This document shows, piece by piece, positions 1-7,753 of a stretch of DNA of 30,020 nucleotides. The notes beneath the pieces were generated by a model. It saw only the letters and a program-made list of their open reading frames with translations, made no database searches and was not told the DNA's origin. A program made the position numbers and the translations under genes. Every line of letters starts with the position of its first letter. The first letter of the stretch is position 1. The DNA is from an uncultured Collinsella sp. (GTDB taxonomy: Bacteria > Actinomycetota > Coriobacteriia > Coriobacteriales > Coriobacteriaceae), in the NCBI GenBank assembly GCA_900551975.1, contig URYA01000004.1, positions 1-30,020 of the forward strand, written 5' to 3'.

Positions 1-2563
1 GGGTGGCGCGGCCAGTCTGGCTGATCTCGTCGGTCTTGACGCGAATGACCGTCGCGCCTTCCGTCACGATGAACAGCTCGTGTTGCGGGCCCACCGTCTT
101 CATGGCCGCGAGGTTACCCTTACGCTCGGTCATTTGGATGGTGTAGACGCCCTGGCCGCCGCGATTCTGCTCCGGGTAGTCCGCAACCGGCGTGCGCTTG
201 CCGTAGCCGCGCTCGGTGATGACGAACAGATCGCCGTTGCCGTTAGTGACTTCCATGCCCAGAACGCTCACGCCGTCCTTCATACCGATACCGCGAACGC
301 CGCTGGTATCGCGGCCGGTGGCGCGCACCTGCTCCTCGGAGAACATGATCGCCTTGCCCGCGGTGGTAGCCAGGATGATCTTGTCACCCTCGCGCACGCG
401 GCGCACGTTCAGCAGCGCGTCGTCGTCACGCAGGTTGATAGCGATCAGGCCGTCGCGACGGCTGCGGTCGTATGCGCTCATCACGGTCTTCTTGACCATG
501 CCGCTCTTGGTGGCAAACATCAGGTACTCGTCGGCCGGGAACTCGCGGCAGCTGATGACGCTCGCGATCTTCTCGCCCTCCTCGAAGGGCAGAAGGTTGA
601 CGATCGCGGTACCGCGCGCCTGGCGCGTACCCACCGGCAGCTCGTGCACCTTCAGGCGATAGACCTTGCCCTTGCTCGAGAAGAACAGCACGTACTCGTG
701 CGTGGACGCGATGAACATCTCGTCGATAACGTCGTCCTCTTTGAGGTTGACGCCCGACACGCCCTTGCCACCGCGCTTCTGGGCACGGTAGGCGGCCACC
801 GGAATGCGCTTAACGTAGCCGGTGTGGGTGATGGTCACGACCATATCCTCGTCGGCGATGAGGTCCTCGACATCCAGGTCCTTCTCGACATGGCTGATCT
901 CGGTGCGGCGCTTATCGCCGAACTTCTTGGAGATCTCGCGCATCTCCTCCTTGATGACGCCCAGAATCTTCTCCTCGTGCGCCAGCAGGTCCTCGTAGTA
1001 GGCGATGGCGCGGCGCAGGCCGTCCAGCTCTTCCTGAATTTTGTCGCGCTCCAGGCCGGTCAGGCGGCGCAGCTTCATCTCGAGGATGGCCGTGGTCTGC
1101 TCGGGCGTAAAGCCAAAGCGCTCGATCAAGCGACTGCTGGCCTCGGAGTCAGTCTGCGAGGAGCGGATGATGCTAATGACCTCGTCGATATGGTCAAGGG
1201 CCATCAGGTAACCCTCGAGGATATGCGCGCGGGCCTGGGCCTTCTTAAGGTCAAAACGGGTGCGACGGGTGACTACGTCGACCTGGTGGTCGATGTAGTG
1301 CTGCAGCATCTCGCGCAGGCTCAGGCATTTGGGAACGCCGTTGACGAGTGCCAGATTGTTGGCGCCAAAGGTCGTCTGCAGCGAGGTGTACTTATACAGA
1401 TTGTTGAGCACGACCTGCGGAATGACGCCCTTCTTGAGCTCGATGACCAGACGGATACCCTTCTGGTTGGATTCATCGCGCATATCCGAGATGCCCTCGA
1501 TGCGCTTGTCGTTAACGAGCTGGGCGATCTTCTCCTGCAGGGTGCCCTTGTTGACCATGTAGGGGATTTCGGTGAAGACCAAGCGGCTGCGGCCGGTCTT
1601 GGTGGACTCCACATGTGCCTTGGCGCGCACGGTAATGAAGCCGCGGCCGGTCTCGTAGCTCTGCTTAATGCCGGCGCTGCCCATGATGATGGCGCCGGTG
1701 GGGAAGTCCGGACCGGGCATGATCTGCATGAGCTCATCGACGGTGGCGTCGGGGTTGTCGATCAGGTAGCAGGTGGCCTCGATCGCCTCGGCGAGGTTAT
1801 GCGGGGCGATGTTGGTGGCCATGCCGACGGCGATGCCCTGGCTGCCGTTAACCAGCAGATTGGGGAAGCGCGCAGGCAGCGCCACGGGCTCGGCGAGCGA
1901 TTCGTCGTAGTTGGGCTGCCAGTCGACGGTATCCTTCTGCAGGTCACGCAGCAGTTCCATGGCGGGCTTTGCCAGACGGCTCTCGGTGTAACGCATGGCC
2001 GCCGCGCCGTCGCCGTCGATGTTGCCGAAGTTACCGTGACCGTCGATGAGCGGCGTGCGCATGGAGAACCACTGCGCCAGGCGGACCATGGCCTTATAGA
2101 CCGCGGAGTCGCCATGCGGGTGGTACTTACCGATAACTTCGCCGACCGTCCAGGCCGACTTCTTGTGTGGGCGGTTGGGGTAGATGCCGCTCTCGTTCAT
2201 CGCGTACAGAATGCGGCGGTGCACCGGCTTTAAGCCATCGCGCACGTCCGGCAGGGCGCGCGCCGTGATGACCGACATCGAATACTCGATAAACGACTGC
2301 TTCATCTCGCGACCGAACTCCGAAATCTGGAGCTGGCCGCCGTTGATATCCTCGCCGGCCGAGGCACCACGGTCGACTTCGCCAAAGCTCTCCTCGAGCT
2401 CGGCGTCATCTTCTTCCTCATCATCATCGGCATCGGGGTTATAGGCGTCCGGATCGCCGTCCTCGCCCTGCTCGGCACGGGCAAGCAGGCGCTTCAGATC
2501 ATCAGGCATACCGGCATCGCCGGCCTCGCCCACACCCTCATTGTTGTTGATATCGTCTGCCAC
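1..2563 (-). CDS. gyrA: DNA gyrase subunit A (partial, C-terminus off the left edge)
   Basis: GyrA breaks and rejoins DNA in the A2B2 gyrase that introduces negative supercoils. 854 residues are visible. The GTG start at 2563 follows a strong GAGGAGGT ribosome site and lies 11 bases after the gyrB stop, so the two are one operon. The catalytic tyrosine is Tyr192 in AAAMRYTESR (E. coli Tyr122, offset +70). The GyrA box QKRGGKG at about residues 595-601 marks gyrase rather than topoisomerase IV. Two oddities are seen. There is an N-terminal extension of about 70 residues, very acidic around residues 44-58. In the quinolone-binding segment HPHGDSAVYKAMVR, Ser153 (E. coli Ser83) is kept, but the position of E. 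coli Asp87 is Lys157. The identification is secure; the effect of the lysine on drug binding is inference. Confidence 0.97.
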   Translation of the reverse strand, partial: MADDINNNEGVGEAGDAGMPDDLKRLLARAEQGEDGDPDAYNPDADDDEEEDDAELEESFGEVDRGASAGEDINGGQLQISEFGREMKQSFIEYSMSVITARALPDVRDGLKPVHRRILYAMNESGIYPNRPHKKSAWTVGEVIGKYHPHGDSAVYKAMVRLAQWFSMRTPLIDGHGNFGNIDGDGAAAMRYTESRLAKPAMELLRDLQKDTVDWQPNYDESLAEPVALPARFPNLLVNGSQGIAVGMATNIAPHNLAEAIEATCYLIDNPDATVDELMQIMPGPDFPTGAIIMGSAGIKQSYETGRGFITVRAKAHVESTKTGRSRLVFTEIPYMVNKGTLQEKIAQLVNDKRIEGISDMRDESNQKGIRLVIELKKGVIPQVVLNNLYKYTSLQTTFGANNLALVNGVPKCLSLREMLQHYIDHQVDVVTRRTRFDLKKAQARAHILEGYLMALDHIDEVISIIRSSQTDSEASSRLIERFGFTPEQTTAILEMKLRRLTGLERDKIQEELDGLRRAIAYYEDLLAHEEKILGVIKEEMREISKKFGDKRRTEISHVEKDLDVEDLIADEDMVVTITHTGYVKRIPVAAYRAQKRGGKGVSGVNLKEDDVIDEMFIASTHEYVLFFSSKGKVYRLKVHELPVGTRQARGTAIVNLLPFEEGEKIASVISCREFPADEYLMFATKSGMVKKTVMSAYDRSRRDGLIAINLRDDDALLNVRRVREGDKIILATTAGKAIMFSEEQVRATGRDTSGVRGIGMKDGVSVLGMEVTNGNGDLFVITERGYGKRTPVADYPEQNRGGQGVYTIQMTERKGNLAAMKTVGPQHELFIVTEGATVIRVKTDEISQTGRAT

Positions 2564-2574
2564 GTTACCTCCTC

Positions 2575-4605
2575 TTAAGCGTCAAGGAAACGCGCGTCAT
2601 GCGCATGTTTTTCAATGTACTCGCGGCGATAGCCGACCTCGGAACCCATCAGCTCGCGCACGGCGCGGTCCGCCACCACGGCGTCCTCGATCGACACACG
2701 CTGCAGGATGCGGGTCTTGGGGTCCATCGTCGTCGAGGCAAGCTGCTTGGGGTCCATCTCGCCCAAGCCCTTGTAGCGCTGGACGGTATAGCCCTTGCGC
2801 TTTTTGGTGATCTTGCCGTCCTTGGCCTTGCCGTCCTCGTCGTTATCGTCGGGGTTCAGGCCCAGGCTCTGGATGGTGTCGCGCAGGATCTCGTCTTCGG
2901 GCTGGCGGCCGTTGGGATACACGTAGTGGATCTTGTTGCGCACCTTAATGCCAAAGATGGGCGGGCAGGCAACATAGACGTAGCCGGCATCGATCAGCGG
3001 ACGCATGTACTTGTAGAAGAACGTCAGCAGCAGGATGCGGATATGCGCACCGTCGACGTCTGCATCGGTCATGATGATGATCTTGTGGTAGCGCGCCTTG
3101 GTGATATCGAAATCGCCGCCGTCGCCGGCACTCGTCGTGACACCGCAGCCGATCGCGGTAATCAGCGACTGGATGGTGTCACTCGAGAACGCGCGATGGT
3201 CACCAACGCGTTCGACGTTCAAAATCTTGCCGCGCAGGGGCAGAATCGCCTGGATGTCTCGGCGACGGCCGTCCTTGGCCGAACCGCCTGCCGAGTCGCC
3301 CTCTACGATGAAGAGCTCGGTCAGCTCGGCATCGCGCACCGAGCAGTCAGCGAGCTTACCGGGCAGGGACGCCGTCTCGAGCAGGCTCTTGCGGCGGGTC
3401 GCCTCGCGCGCCTTGCGGGCGGCATTGCGCGCCTTGCAGGCCTGCTGCGCCTTCTTGACGATCTCGCGAGCGGGCTTAGGGTGCTCCTCAAGGTAGTCGG
3501 CGAGGCCGTCGGTCACGATCTTGAGCGTCAGCGCGCGCATATAGGAGCTGCCGAGCTTTGCCTTGGTCTGGCCCTCAAACTGCGGATCGGGCAGCTTGAC
3601 CGAGATAACGGCCGAAAGGCCCTCGCGCACATCGTCGCCGGTCAGGTTGGCGTCTTTTTCCTTGAGCAGGTTCTGTTTGCGCGCGTAATCGTTGATCACG
3701 CGGGTGAGCGCGGTGCGGAAGCCCTCAAGGTGCATGCCGCCCTCGGGGGTGTAGATGTCGTTGGCAAACGACATGACGTTCTCGCCGTAGCCGCTATTCC
3801 ACTGCAGGGAAACCTCGACCTCGCCCATCTTGGCCACAGGCGCGTCCGGGTCCGATTTGCCCTCGATGTAGATGGGCTCCTTAAAGGCCTCGGGGACGTC
3901 CTTGCCCTCGTTGAGGAACTTGACGAAGTCGATGATGCCGCCCTCGTAGCAAAACTCCTCCACGTGGGGAGTCGCCTCGCGCTCGTCGGTCAGCACGATC
4001 TTGAGGTTCTTATTGAGGAACGCCGTCTCCTGCAGACGGTTGTGCAGCGTATCGAAATCGTAGATGCAGGTCTCGAAGATCTCGTCGTCGGGCCAGAAGG
4101 TGACGGTGGTGCCCGTCGAATCCGAGGTGCCCACGACCTCCATCTTCTTGACAGTCTTGCCGCGCGAGAACTCCATCTCGTAGGTGTTGCCGTCGCGACG
4201 AACCTGAACGACCACACGCTTGGACAGTGCGTTGACGACGGAGATGCCAACGCCGTGCAGGCCGCCCGAAACCTTATAGGCCGAGTTATCGAACTTACCG
4301 CCGGCGTGCAAAATCGTCATAACGACCTCGAGCGTCGGGATCTTTTTAACAGGGTGCTCGTCGACGGGGATGCCGCGCCCGTTGTCGACGACCGTGATGG
4401 AGTTGTCGGCGTGGACCGTCACCTGGATCTCGGTGCAGAAACCGGCCATGGCCTCGTCGACGGAGTTGTCAACGATCTCCCACACCAGGTGATGCAGACC
4501 GCTGGCGCTCGTCGAGCCGATATACATGCCCGGGCGCTTACGAACGGCCTCGAGACCTTCGAGAATCTTAATCTCGCCGCCATCGTAATCGTTTTCGTTT
4601 GCCAC
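2575..4605 (-). CDS. gyrB: DNA gyrase subunit B
   Basis: ATPase subunit of gyrase, 676 residues. Domains in order: a GHKL ATPase with EIVDNSVDEAM, DNGRGIPV and the lid SGGLHGVG; a transducer domain; a TOPRIM domain with EGDSAGGSAKDGR, PLRGKILNVE and the metal-binding TDADVDGAHI; and the short GyrB C-terminal segment with KGLGEMDP. The length is that of a gyrase without the long gammaproteobacterial insertion. I chose GTG 4605 because AAGGAGGA sits just upstream; the frame stays open to a TTG at 4623, but that would place the ribosome site inside the gene. gyrA follows directly. Transcription probably starts from the duplicated promoter at 4627-4694, behind a terminator that insulates it from the recF operon. 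Confidence 0.98.
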   Translation of the reverse strand: MANENDYDGGEIKILEGLEAVRKRPGMYIGSTSASGLHHLVWEIVDNSVDEAMAGFCTEIQVTVHADNSITVVDNGRGIPVDEHPVKKIPTLEVVMTILHAGGKFDNSAYKVSGGLHGVGISVVNALSKRVVVQVRRDGNTYEMEFSRGKTVKKMEVVGTSDSTGTTVTFWPDDEIFETCIYDFDTLHNRLQETAFLNKNLKIVLTDEREATPHVEEFCYEGGIIDFVKFLNEGKDVPEAFKEPIYIEGKSDPDAPVAKMGEVEVSLQWNSGYGENVMSFANDIYTPEGGMHLEGFRTALTRVINDYARKQNLLKEKDANLTGDDVREGLSAVISVKLPDPQFEGQTKAKLGSSYMRALTLKIVTDGLADYLEEHPKPAREIVKKAQQACKARNAARKAREATRRKSLLETASLPGKLADCSVRDAELTELFIVEGDSAGGSAKDGRRRDIQAILPLRGKILNVERVGDHRAFSSDTIQSLITAIGCGVTTSAGDGGDFDITKARYHKIIIMTDADVDGAHIRILLLTFFYKYMRPLIDAGYVYVACPPIFGIKVRNKIHYVYPNGRQPEDEILRDTIQSLGLNPDDNDEDGKAKDGKITKKRKGYTVQRYKGLGEMDPKQLASTTMDPKTRILQRVSIEDAVVADRAVRELMGSEVGYRREYIEKHAHDARFLDA

Positions 4606-4628
4606 ACGTCCTCCTTCAGTCAAGAAAA

Positions 4629-4657
4629 TGTGTACAGCCTTACTAGTTTATCGTAAA
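4629..4657 (-). promoter_or_regulatory. Proximal gyrB promoter candidate
   Basis: On the minus strand TTTACG (4657-4652) is followed after 17 bases by TACACA (4634-4629). The hexamers match the sigma-A consensus only partly (4/6 and 3/6), but spacing and position fit: transcription would start near 4622, about 17 bases before the GTG start. The assignment is inference. Confidence 0.45.
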
Positions 4658-4662
4658 AAAAA

Positions 4663-4691
4663 TGTGTACAGCCTTACTAGTTTATCGTAAA
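4663..4691 (-). promoter_or_regulatory. Distal gyrB promoter candidate (duplicate)
   Basis: This is an exact copy of the proximal promoter-like pair 34 bp further upstream: TTTACG at 4691-4686, 17-base spacer, TACACA at 4668-4663. If the unit is a promoter, gyrB has two identical tandem promoters; if it holds an operator, the operator is doubled. Confidence 0.4.
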
Positions 4692-4718
4692 AAAATACCC
4701 TCGGGAACGAGGGTATTT
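4689..4718 (-). terminator. Intrinsic terminator of the recF/DUF721 transcript
   Basis: A perfect 11-bp stem (4693-4703 with 4708-4718) closes a 4-base loop. On the minus strand it is followed by a run of seven T (4695-4689). It lies 27 bases beyond the stop of the DUF721 gene and just before the gyrB promoter region, so it separates the two transcription units. Confidence 0.88.
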
Positions 4719-4744
4719 GGCTCTACAAGGCCACCAGATGCGAT

Positions 4745-5308
4745 TTAAGGCTCTTTTTTGCTTTGCACGCCCTTGGCCCACTCGGCGCTGGCTCTCATGG
4801 CATTCTCGAGGGCCTCGCGCAGTTTTTGGTCTTCGATGGGCGCCACTCGGCGCTCAATCTCGGTGCGCTCGGCCTCACTGAGGTCGGCGTGCGGGGCCGG
4901 CGGGCGCTCGGTCGTCGCCGGGCGCAGGCGCTCCTTGGCGGCGGGCGGCGTGTGACCGGGCGCGGTGGTTTTGAACACCAGGCCGTCCACATGCGCACCG
5001 GCGCGCTCCATGCGCGCGCGAATGATCTCGCGCAACAGCGTCATTTCCTGCGTCCACGAGGGCGAGTCGAGATACACCAGCAGCTCATTGGACTCGGGCA
5101 GGTAGCGCAGGCCCGTCACATGCCGTCCCTCGCGCGTGCCCGAGCACACCGCGTTCCACGCGCGATAGACCGCGCGCGACTCCTCGGCAGCCTCCATCTG
5201 CGCACGGCGCTCGGGCGTTGCAGCCGCCAGGATGCGCTGGCGCTCTGCGTTCAAAAACCCACTGAAGGCGACCGTTTCGCTCTCGCGCTCGTAATTAGCA
5301 CGTCTCAC
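4745..5308 (-). CDS. dciA: DUF721 / DciA-like helicase-loading protein
   Basis: 187-residue protein of the DUF721 family. In bacteria without DnaC/DnaI loaders, DciA interacts with the replicative helicase DnaB and helps load it. Visible support is the central segment YRAWNAVCSGTREGRHV...LLVYLDSPSWTQEMTLLREII, which has the KH-like DUF721 pattern (VYLDSPSWTQEM), and the position between recF and gyrB, where actinobacteria keep this gene. The C-terminal third is charged and rich in Ala, Arg and Glu, and is probably flexible. The GTG start at 5308 overlaps the recF stop by 14 bases, so translation is probably coupled. Family assignment rests on motif and context; the helicase role is by homology. 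Confidence 0.82.
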   Translation of the reverse strand: MRRANYERESETVAFSGFLNAERQRILAAATPERRAQMEAAEESRAVYRAWNAVCSGTREGRHVTGLRYLPESNELLVYLDSPSWTQEMTLLREIIRARMERAGAHVDGLVFKTTAPGHTPPAAKERLRPATTERPPAPHADLSEAERTEIERRVAPIEDQKLREALENAMRASAEWAKGVQSKKEP

Positions 5309-6401
5309 CCATGCTCACCACCTTGGCTCGATCAAGCAGGTCATCGGTAAAGTACCCCAAGTTGGTCGTGGTTATGACCGTCTGGATATCATCGCCGATC
5401 AGCCGCAGGAAAGCACCGCGGCGTTCGCCGTCGAGTTCGCTCATCACGTCGTCCAAAAGCAGCAGTGGGGCGGTGCCCAGGACATCGCGAGCCACGGCCA
5501 CCTCCGCCACCTTCCAGGCCAGAACCAACGTTCGCTGCTGACCTTGGCTGGCAAATGAACGGGCGGAGCGACCCGCCACGGTGAACTCAATCTCATCGCG
5601 ATGCGGTCCCACCAACGTCACGCCGCGGCGAATTTCCTCGTCGGCGTGCTCATCAAGGGCAGCCAGCATGCGCTCGTACGCCCAGCCCTTCAGCTCTTCG
5701 CGATCCTCGACCTGGGGCAAATCCCCCAGCGTAGACGTATAGGCCACGTTGGCAGCCTCGCCGGACGCCACTTGCCCGTAGGCAGTGCGCACATGGCCCG
5801 CCAGCCGGTCGAGCAGGGCCAACCGGTGCACGAGCAGGGCCGAGCCCGCGCGGGCAATCGAATCGTTCCACGCGCCGAGCATCTCGCGGCAGCACCAGGT
5901 CTCCTTGAGCAAGGCGTTACGCTGAGTCACGCAGCGCCCATAGGTGCTCGCAAGATCGGCATAGCGTGCGCTCAGTTGCATGCCAAAGTCATCGAGGGCG
6001 GCGCGGCGCACACTGGCGCCTCGCTTAACCATGTCCAGATGGTCGGGGCAAAACAGCACGCTCGGCAGAACCCCGCGCACACCGGCGGCAGAGCATCTCT
6101 TGCCGTTGCGGCTAAACGAGCGTTTACCGTCCTCCGCGCTCAATCCCATATCAAGCACGCGGTCGTCGCCCTCGAGCCTCAGCTCGGCCTTGCACGAGCC
6201 CACGCCGTCATGGACGAGCTCGGCTGCGGTCGGATGCCTAAACGAGGCGCCGCTCGTCAGCAGCTGCAGCGCCTCTATGAGATTGGTCTTTCCCGCCGCG
6301 TTGGGTCCCGCAAGTATCGTCACGCCCTCGTCCAGGGCAAGGCGATAACTATCGAAGCTGCGGTAGTGCGCGACGGAAAGATCGCGGGCGAACATGGTCA
6401 T
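5295..6401 (-). CDS. recF: DNA replication and repair protein RecF
   Basis: 368-residue SMC-like ATPase that acts with RecO and RecR to load RecA at single-strand gaps. The N-terminus has the expected pattern (YRSFDSYRLAL) and Walker A GPNAAGKTNLIEAL. The signature SQGQQRT and Walker B LLLLDDVMSELDGERR are near the C-terminus. The frame extends further upstream over dnaN, but family length and the N-terminal motif place the start at ATG 6401 (a second ATG is at 6395). There is no good ribosome site; with dnaN ending at 6412, translation is probably coupled to dnaN. The downstream DUF721 gene overlaps its stop codon. Confidence 0.95.
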   Translation of the reverse strand: MTMFARDLSVAHYRSFDSYRLALDEGVTILAGPNAAGKTNLIEALQLLTSGASFRHPTAAELVHDGVGSCKAELRLEGDDRVLDMGLSAEDGKRSFSRNGKRCSAAGVRGVLPSVLFCPDHLDMVKRGASVRRAALDDFGMQLSARYADLASTYGRCVTQRNALLKETWCCREMLGAWNDSIARAGSALLVHRLALLDRLAGHVRTAYGQVASGEAANVAYTSTLGDLPQVEDREELKGWAYERMLAALDEHADEEIRRGVTLVGPHRDEIEFTVAGRSARSFASQGQQRTLVLAWKVAEVAVARDVLGTAPLLLLDDVMSELDGERRGAFLRLIGDDIQTVITTTNLGYFTDDLLDRAKVVSMGETC

Positions 6402-6411
6402 AGGGCGGTTG

Positions 6412-7515
6412 CTAGATGCGGACCGGCATGACCAGGTACAGGTAGTTGATCTTGTCGTAGGACTTGAAGATGCCCGCCTGCGAGTAGCTCTTGAGCTCCA
6501 GCGTGATCTCCTTCTCCTTGGACAGGGCGTTGAGGCAGCCGAAGATGTAGTGGTAGTTGAAGGCGATGGTGCCCGACTCGCCCTCGGCCTCGACATCGAT
6601 CGTCTCCTGTGCAAGGTCCTGGTCATTGGAAATGGAGGACAGGCCCATCTGCCCGTTCTCGACATCGATCTCGAACTTGACGGCGGGGTTGGCGCTCGCG
6701 ATAACGGCCACGCGCTTGAGGGCGGCGTTAAAGGCGGCGACGTCGATCTTGACGCTCGTCACGCACGAATCGGGGATGAGCTGCTTGTAGTTGGGGTACA
6801 CGCCCTCGATGCGGCGCGACACGTAGGTGGTGTTGCCGGCCTCAAAGACGACCTGGGTGTCGGTAGCCCCGATCATGATGGTCGCCTGGCTGGCCATGAT
6901 GTTCAGCGCGTCGTTAAAGGCGTCGGCCGGAACGTTAAGCTCAAAGGAGCCCTCGAGGGTCGAGGTCTCGACCTGCGTATCGCACACGGCCAAGCGGAAG
7001 GAATCGGTCGCCACCAGGCGCACGGTGTTGTTCTCGACCTTCATGTGCACGCCGCCCAGGATGGGGCGGGCCTTGTCGGTCGAGGTGACGCGCCACACGC
7101 GGCCGACCATTTCGGACAAGATATCGGTCGGCAGCTCCACGGCACTCTCGATGGCATAGGCCGGAAACTCGGGGAAGTCATTGGCATCGAGCGTGTTCAG
7201 GCGGAATGAGCTCTTCTCGCAACTAATCAACACCTGGCGCTCGGACAGCTCAAAGGTGACCGGGGCATCGGGGAGGGTCTTGGTGATATTGGAGAGCATC
7301 TTACAGGGGATGACCATCTCGCCCTCTTCTTCGACATGCGCCGCAATGCGATGACGGATCGAGATGGTGTAGTTAGAGGTCTGGAATTCCAAGATGCCGT
7401 CTTGCGCCTTGACGAGCACGCCCGACAGGATGGGAAGGGTGGATGCCGAAGCGACACCCTTCATAACGACGCCGATGGCTTGTGTAAGCGAGCTCTGGCT
7501 GACGGTGAACTTCAT
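6412..7515 (-). CDS. dnaN: DNA polymerase III beta subunit (sliding clamp)
   Basis: 367 residues, the normal length for the three-domain beta clamp that tethers replicative polymerase and other partners to DNA. It opens with MKFTVSQSSLTQAIGVVMKGV, a typical domain I start, and ends in YLVMPVRI, the characteristic C-terminal strand next to the partner-binding pocket. ATG 7515 is preceded by AGAAAGG at good spacing. The 238-bp gap to dnaA suggests it can be transcribed on its own. recF begins 10 bases after its stop codon. Confidence 0.97.
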   Translation of the reverse strand: MKFTVSQSSLTQAIGVVMKGVASASTLPILSGVLVKAQDGILEFQTSNYTISIRHRIAAHVEEEGEMVIPCKMLSNITKTLPDAPVTFELSERQVLISCEKSSFRLNTLDANDFPEFPAYAIESAVELPTDILSEMVGRVWRVTSTDKARPILGGVHMKVENNTVRLVATDSFRLAVCDTQVETSTLEGSFELNVPADAFNDALNIMASQATIMIGATDTQVVFEAGNTTYVSRRIEGVYPNYKQLIPDSCVTSVKIDVAAFNAALKRVAVIASANPAVKFEIDVENGQMGLSSISNDQDLAQETIDVEAEGESGTIAFNYHYIFGCLNALSKEKEITLELKSYSQAGIFKSYDKINYLYLVMPVRI

Positions 7516-7753
7516 CTTTTAATACCTTTCTATAGATATAAAAATCTTAATAATAGTAATAGCACTGACGAAACTGTTGATTACTCCCAAAGACGCAGGT
7601 CAGACCCAGAAAGAGAATCGACAGCAACCTGTGTGCAACGGGGGTGGTTTTCCACGTTCAAAACCTGCGCAAAACTTTTCATCACCGCGGGTTGGGTTTT
7701 AGACACCTTATGCCCGTGGTTTCGACAAGTTTTCAACAGGTGTCTCTATTTCC
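7516..7753. other. dnaA-dnaN intergenic region with DnaA-box-like sites
   Basis: This 238-bp gap has an AT-rich end next to dnaN (about 7530-7562). It contains TTTTCAACA at 7730-7738, inside a 14-bp motif (7728-7741, minus strand) found twice more in the 10919-11191 gap, and TTTTCCACG at 7648-7656, one base from the canonical TTTTCCACA box. It probably holds the dnaN promoter and may be a second origin lobe or an autoregulatory DnaA site. I could not assign -35/-10 boxes with confidence. Confidence 0.6.

Larger units (their letters stand above)
4627..4694 (-). repeat. Perfect 34-bp tandem duplication upstream of gyrB
   Basis: Positions 4627-4660 and 4661-4694 are identical, head to tail, with no mismatch. 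The unit carries the palindromic core TGTACA and a promoter-like pair of hexamers on the minus strand. The repeat ends inside the U-tract of the upstream terminator (about 4689-4695). A recent duplication is likely because no base has diverged. Confidence 0.9.

Noticed and set aside
80..2233. A 717-codon open frame on the plus strand
   Set aside because: It is antisense to gyrA. High-GC codon use keeps the opposite strand open, and the translation has no domain and is rich in Leu, Val, Ala and Asp.
2599..4656. A 685-codon open frame on the plus strand
   Set aside because: It is antisense to gyrB, with the same composition artefact, and gyrB is certain.
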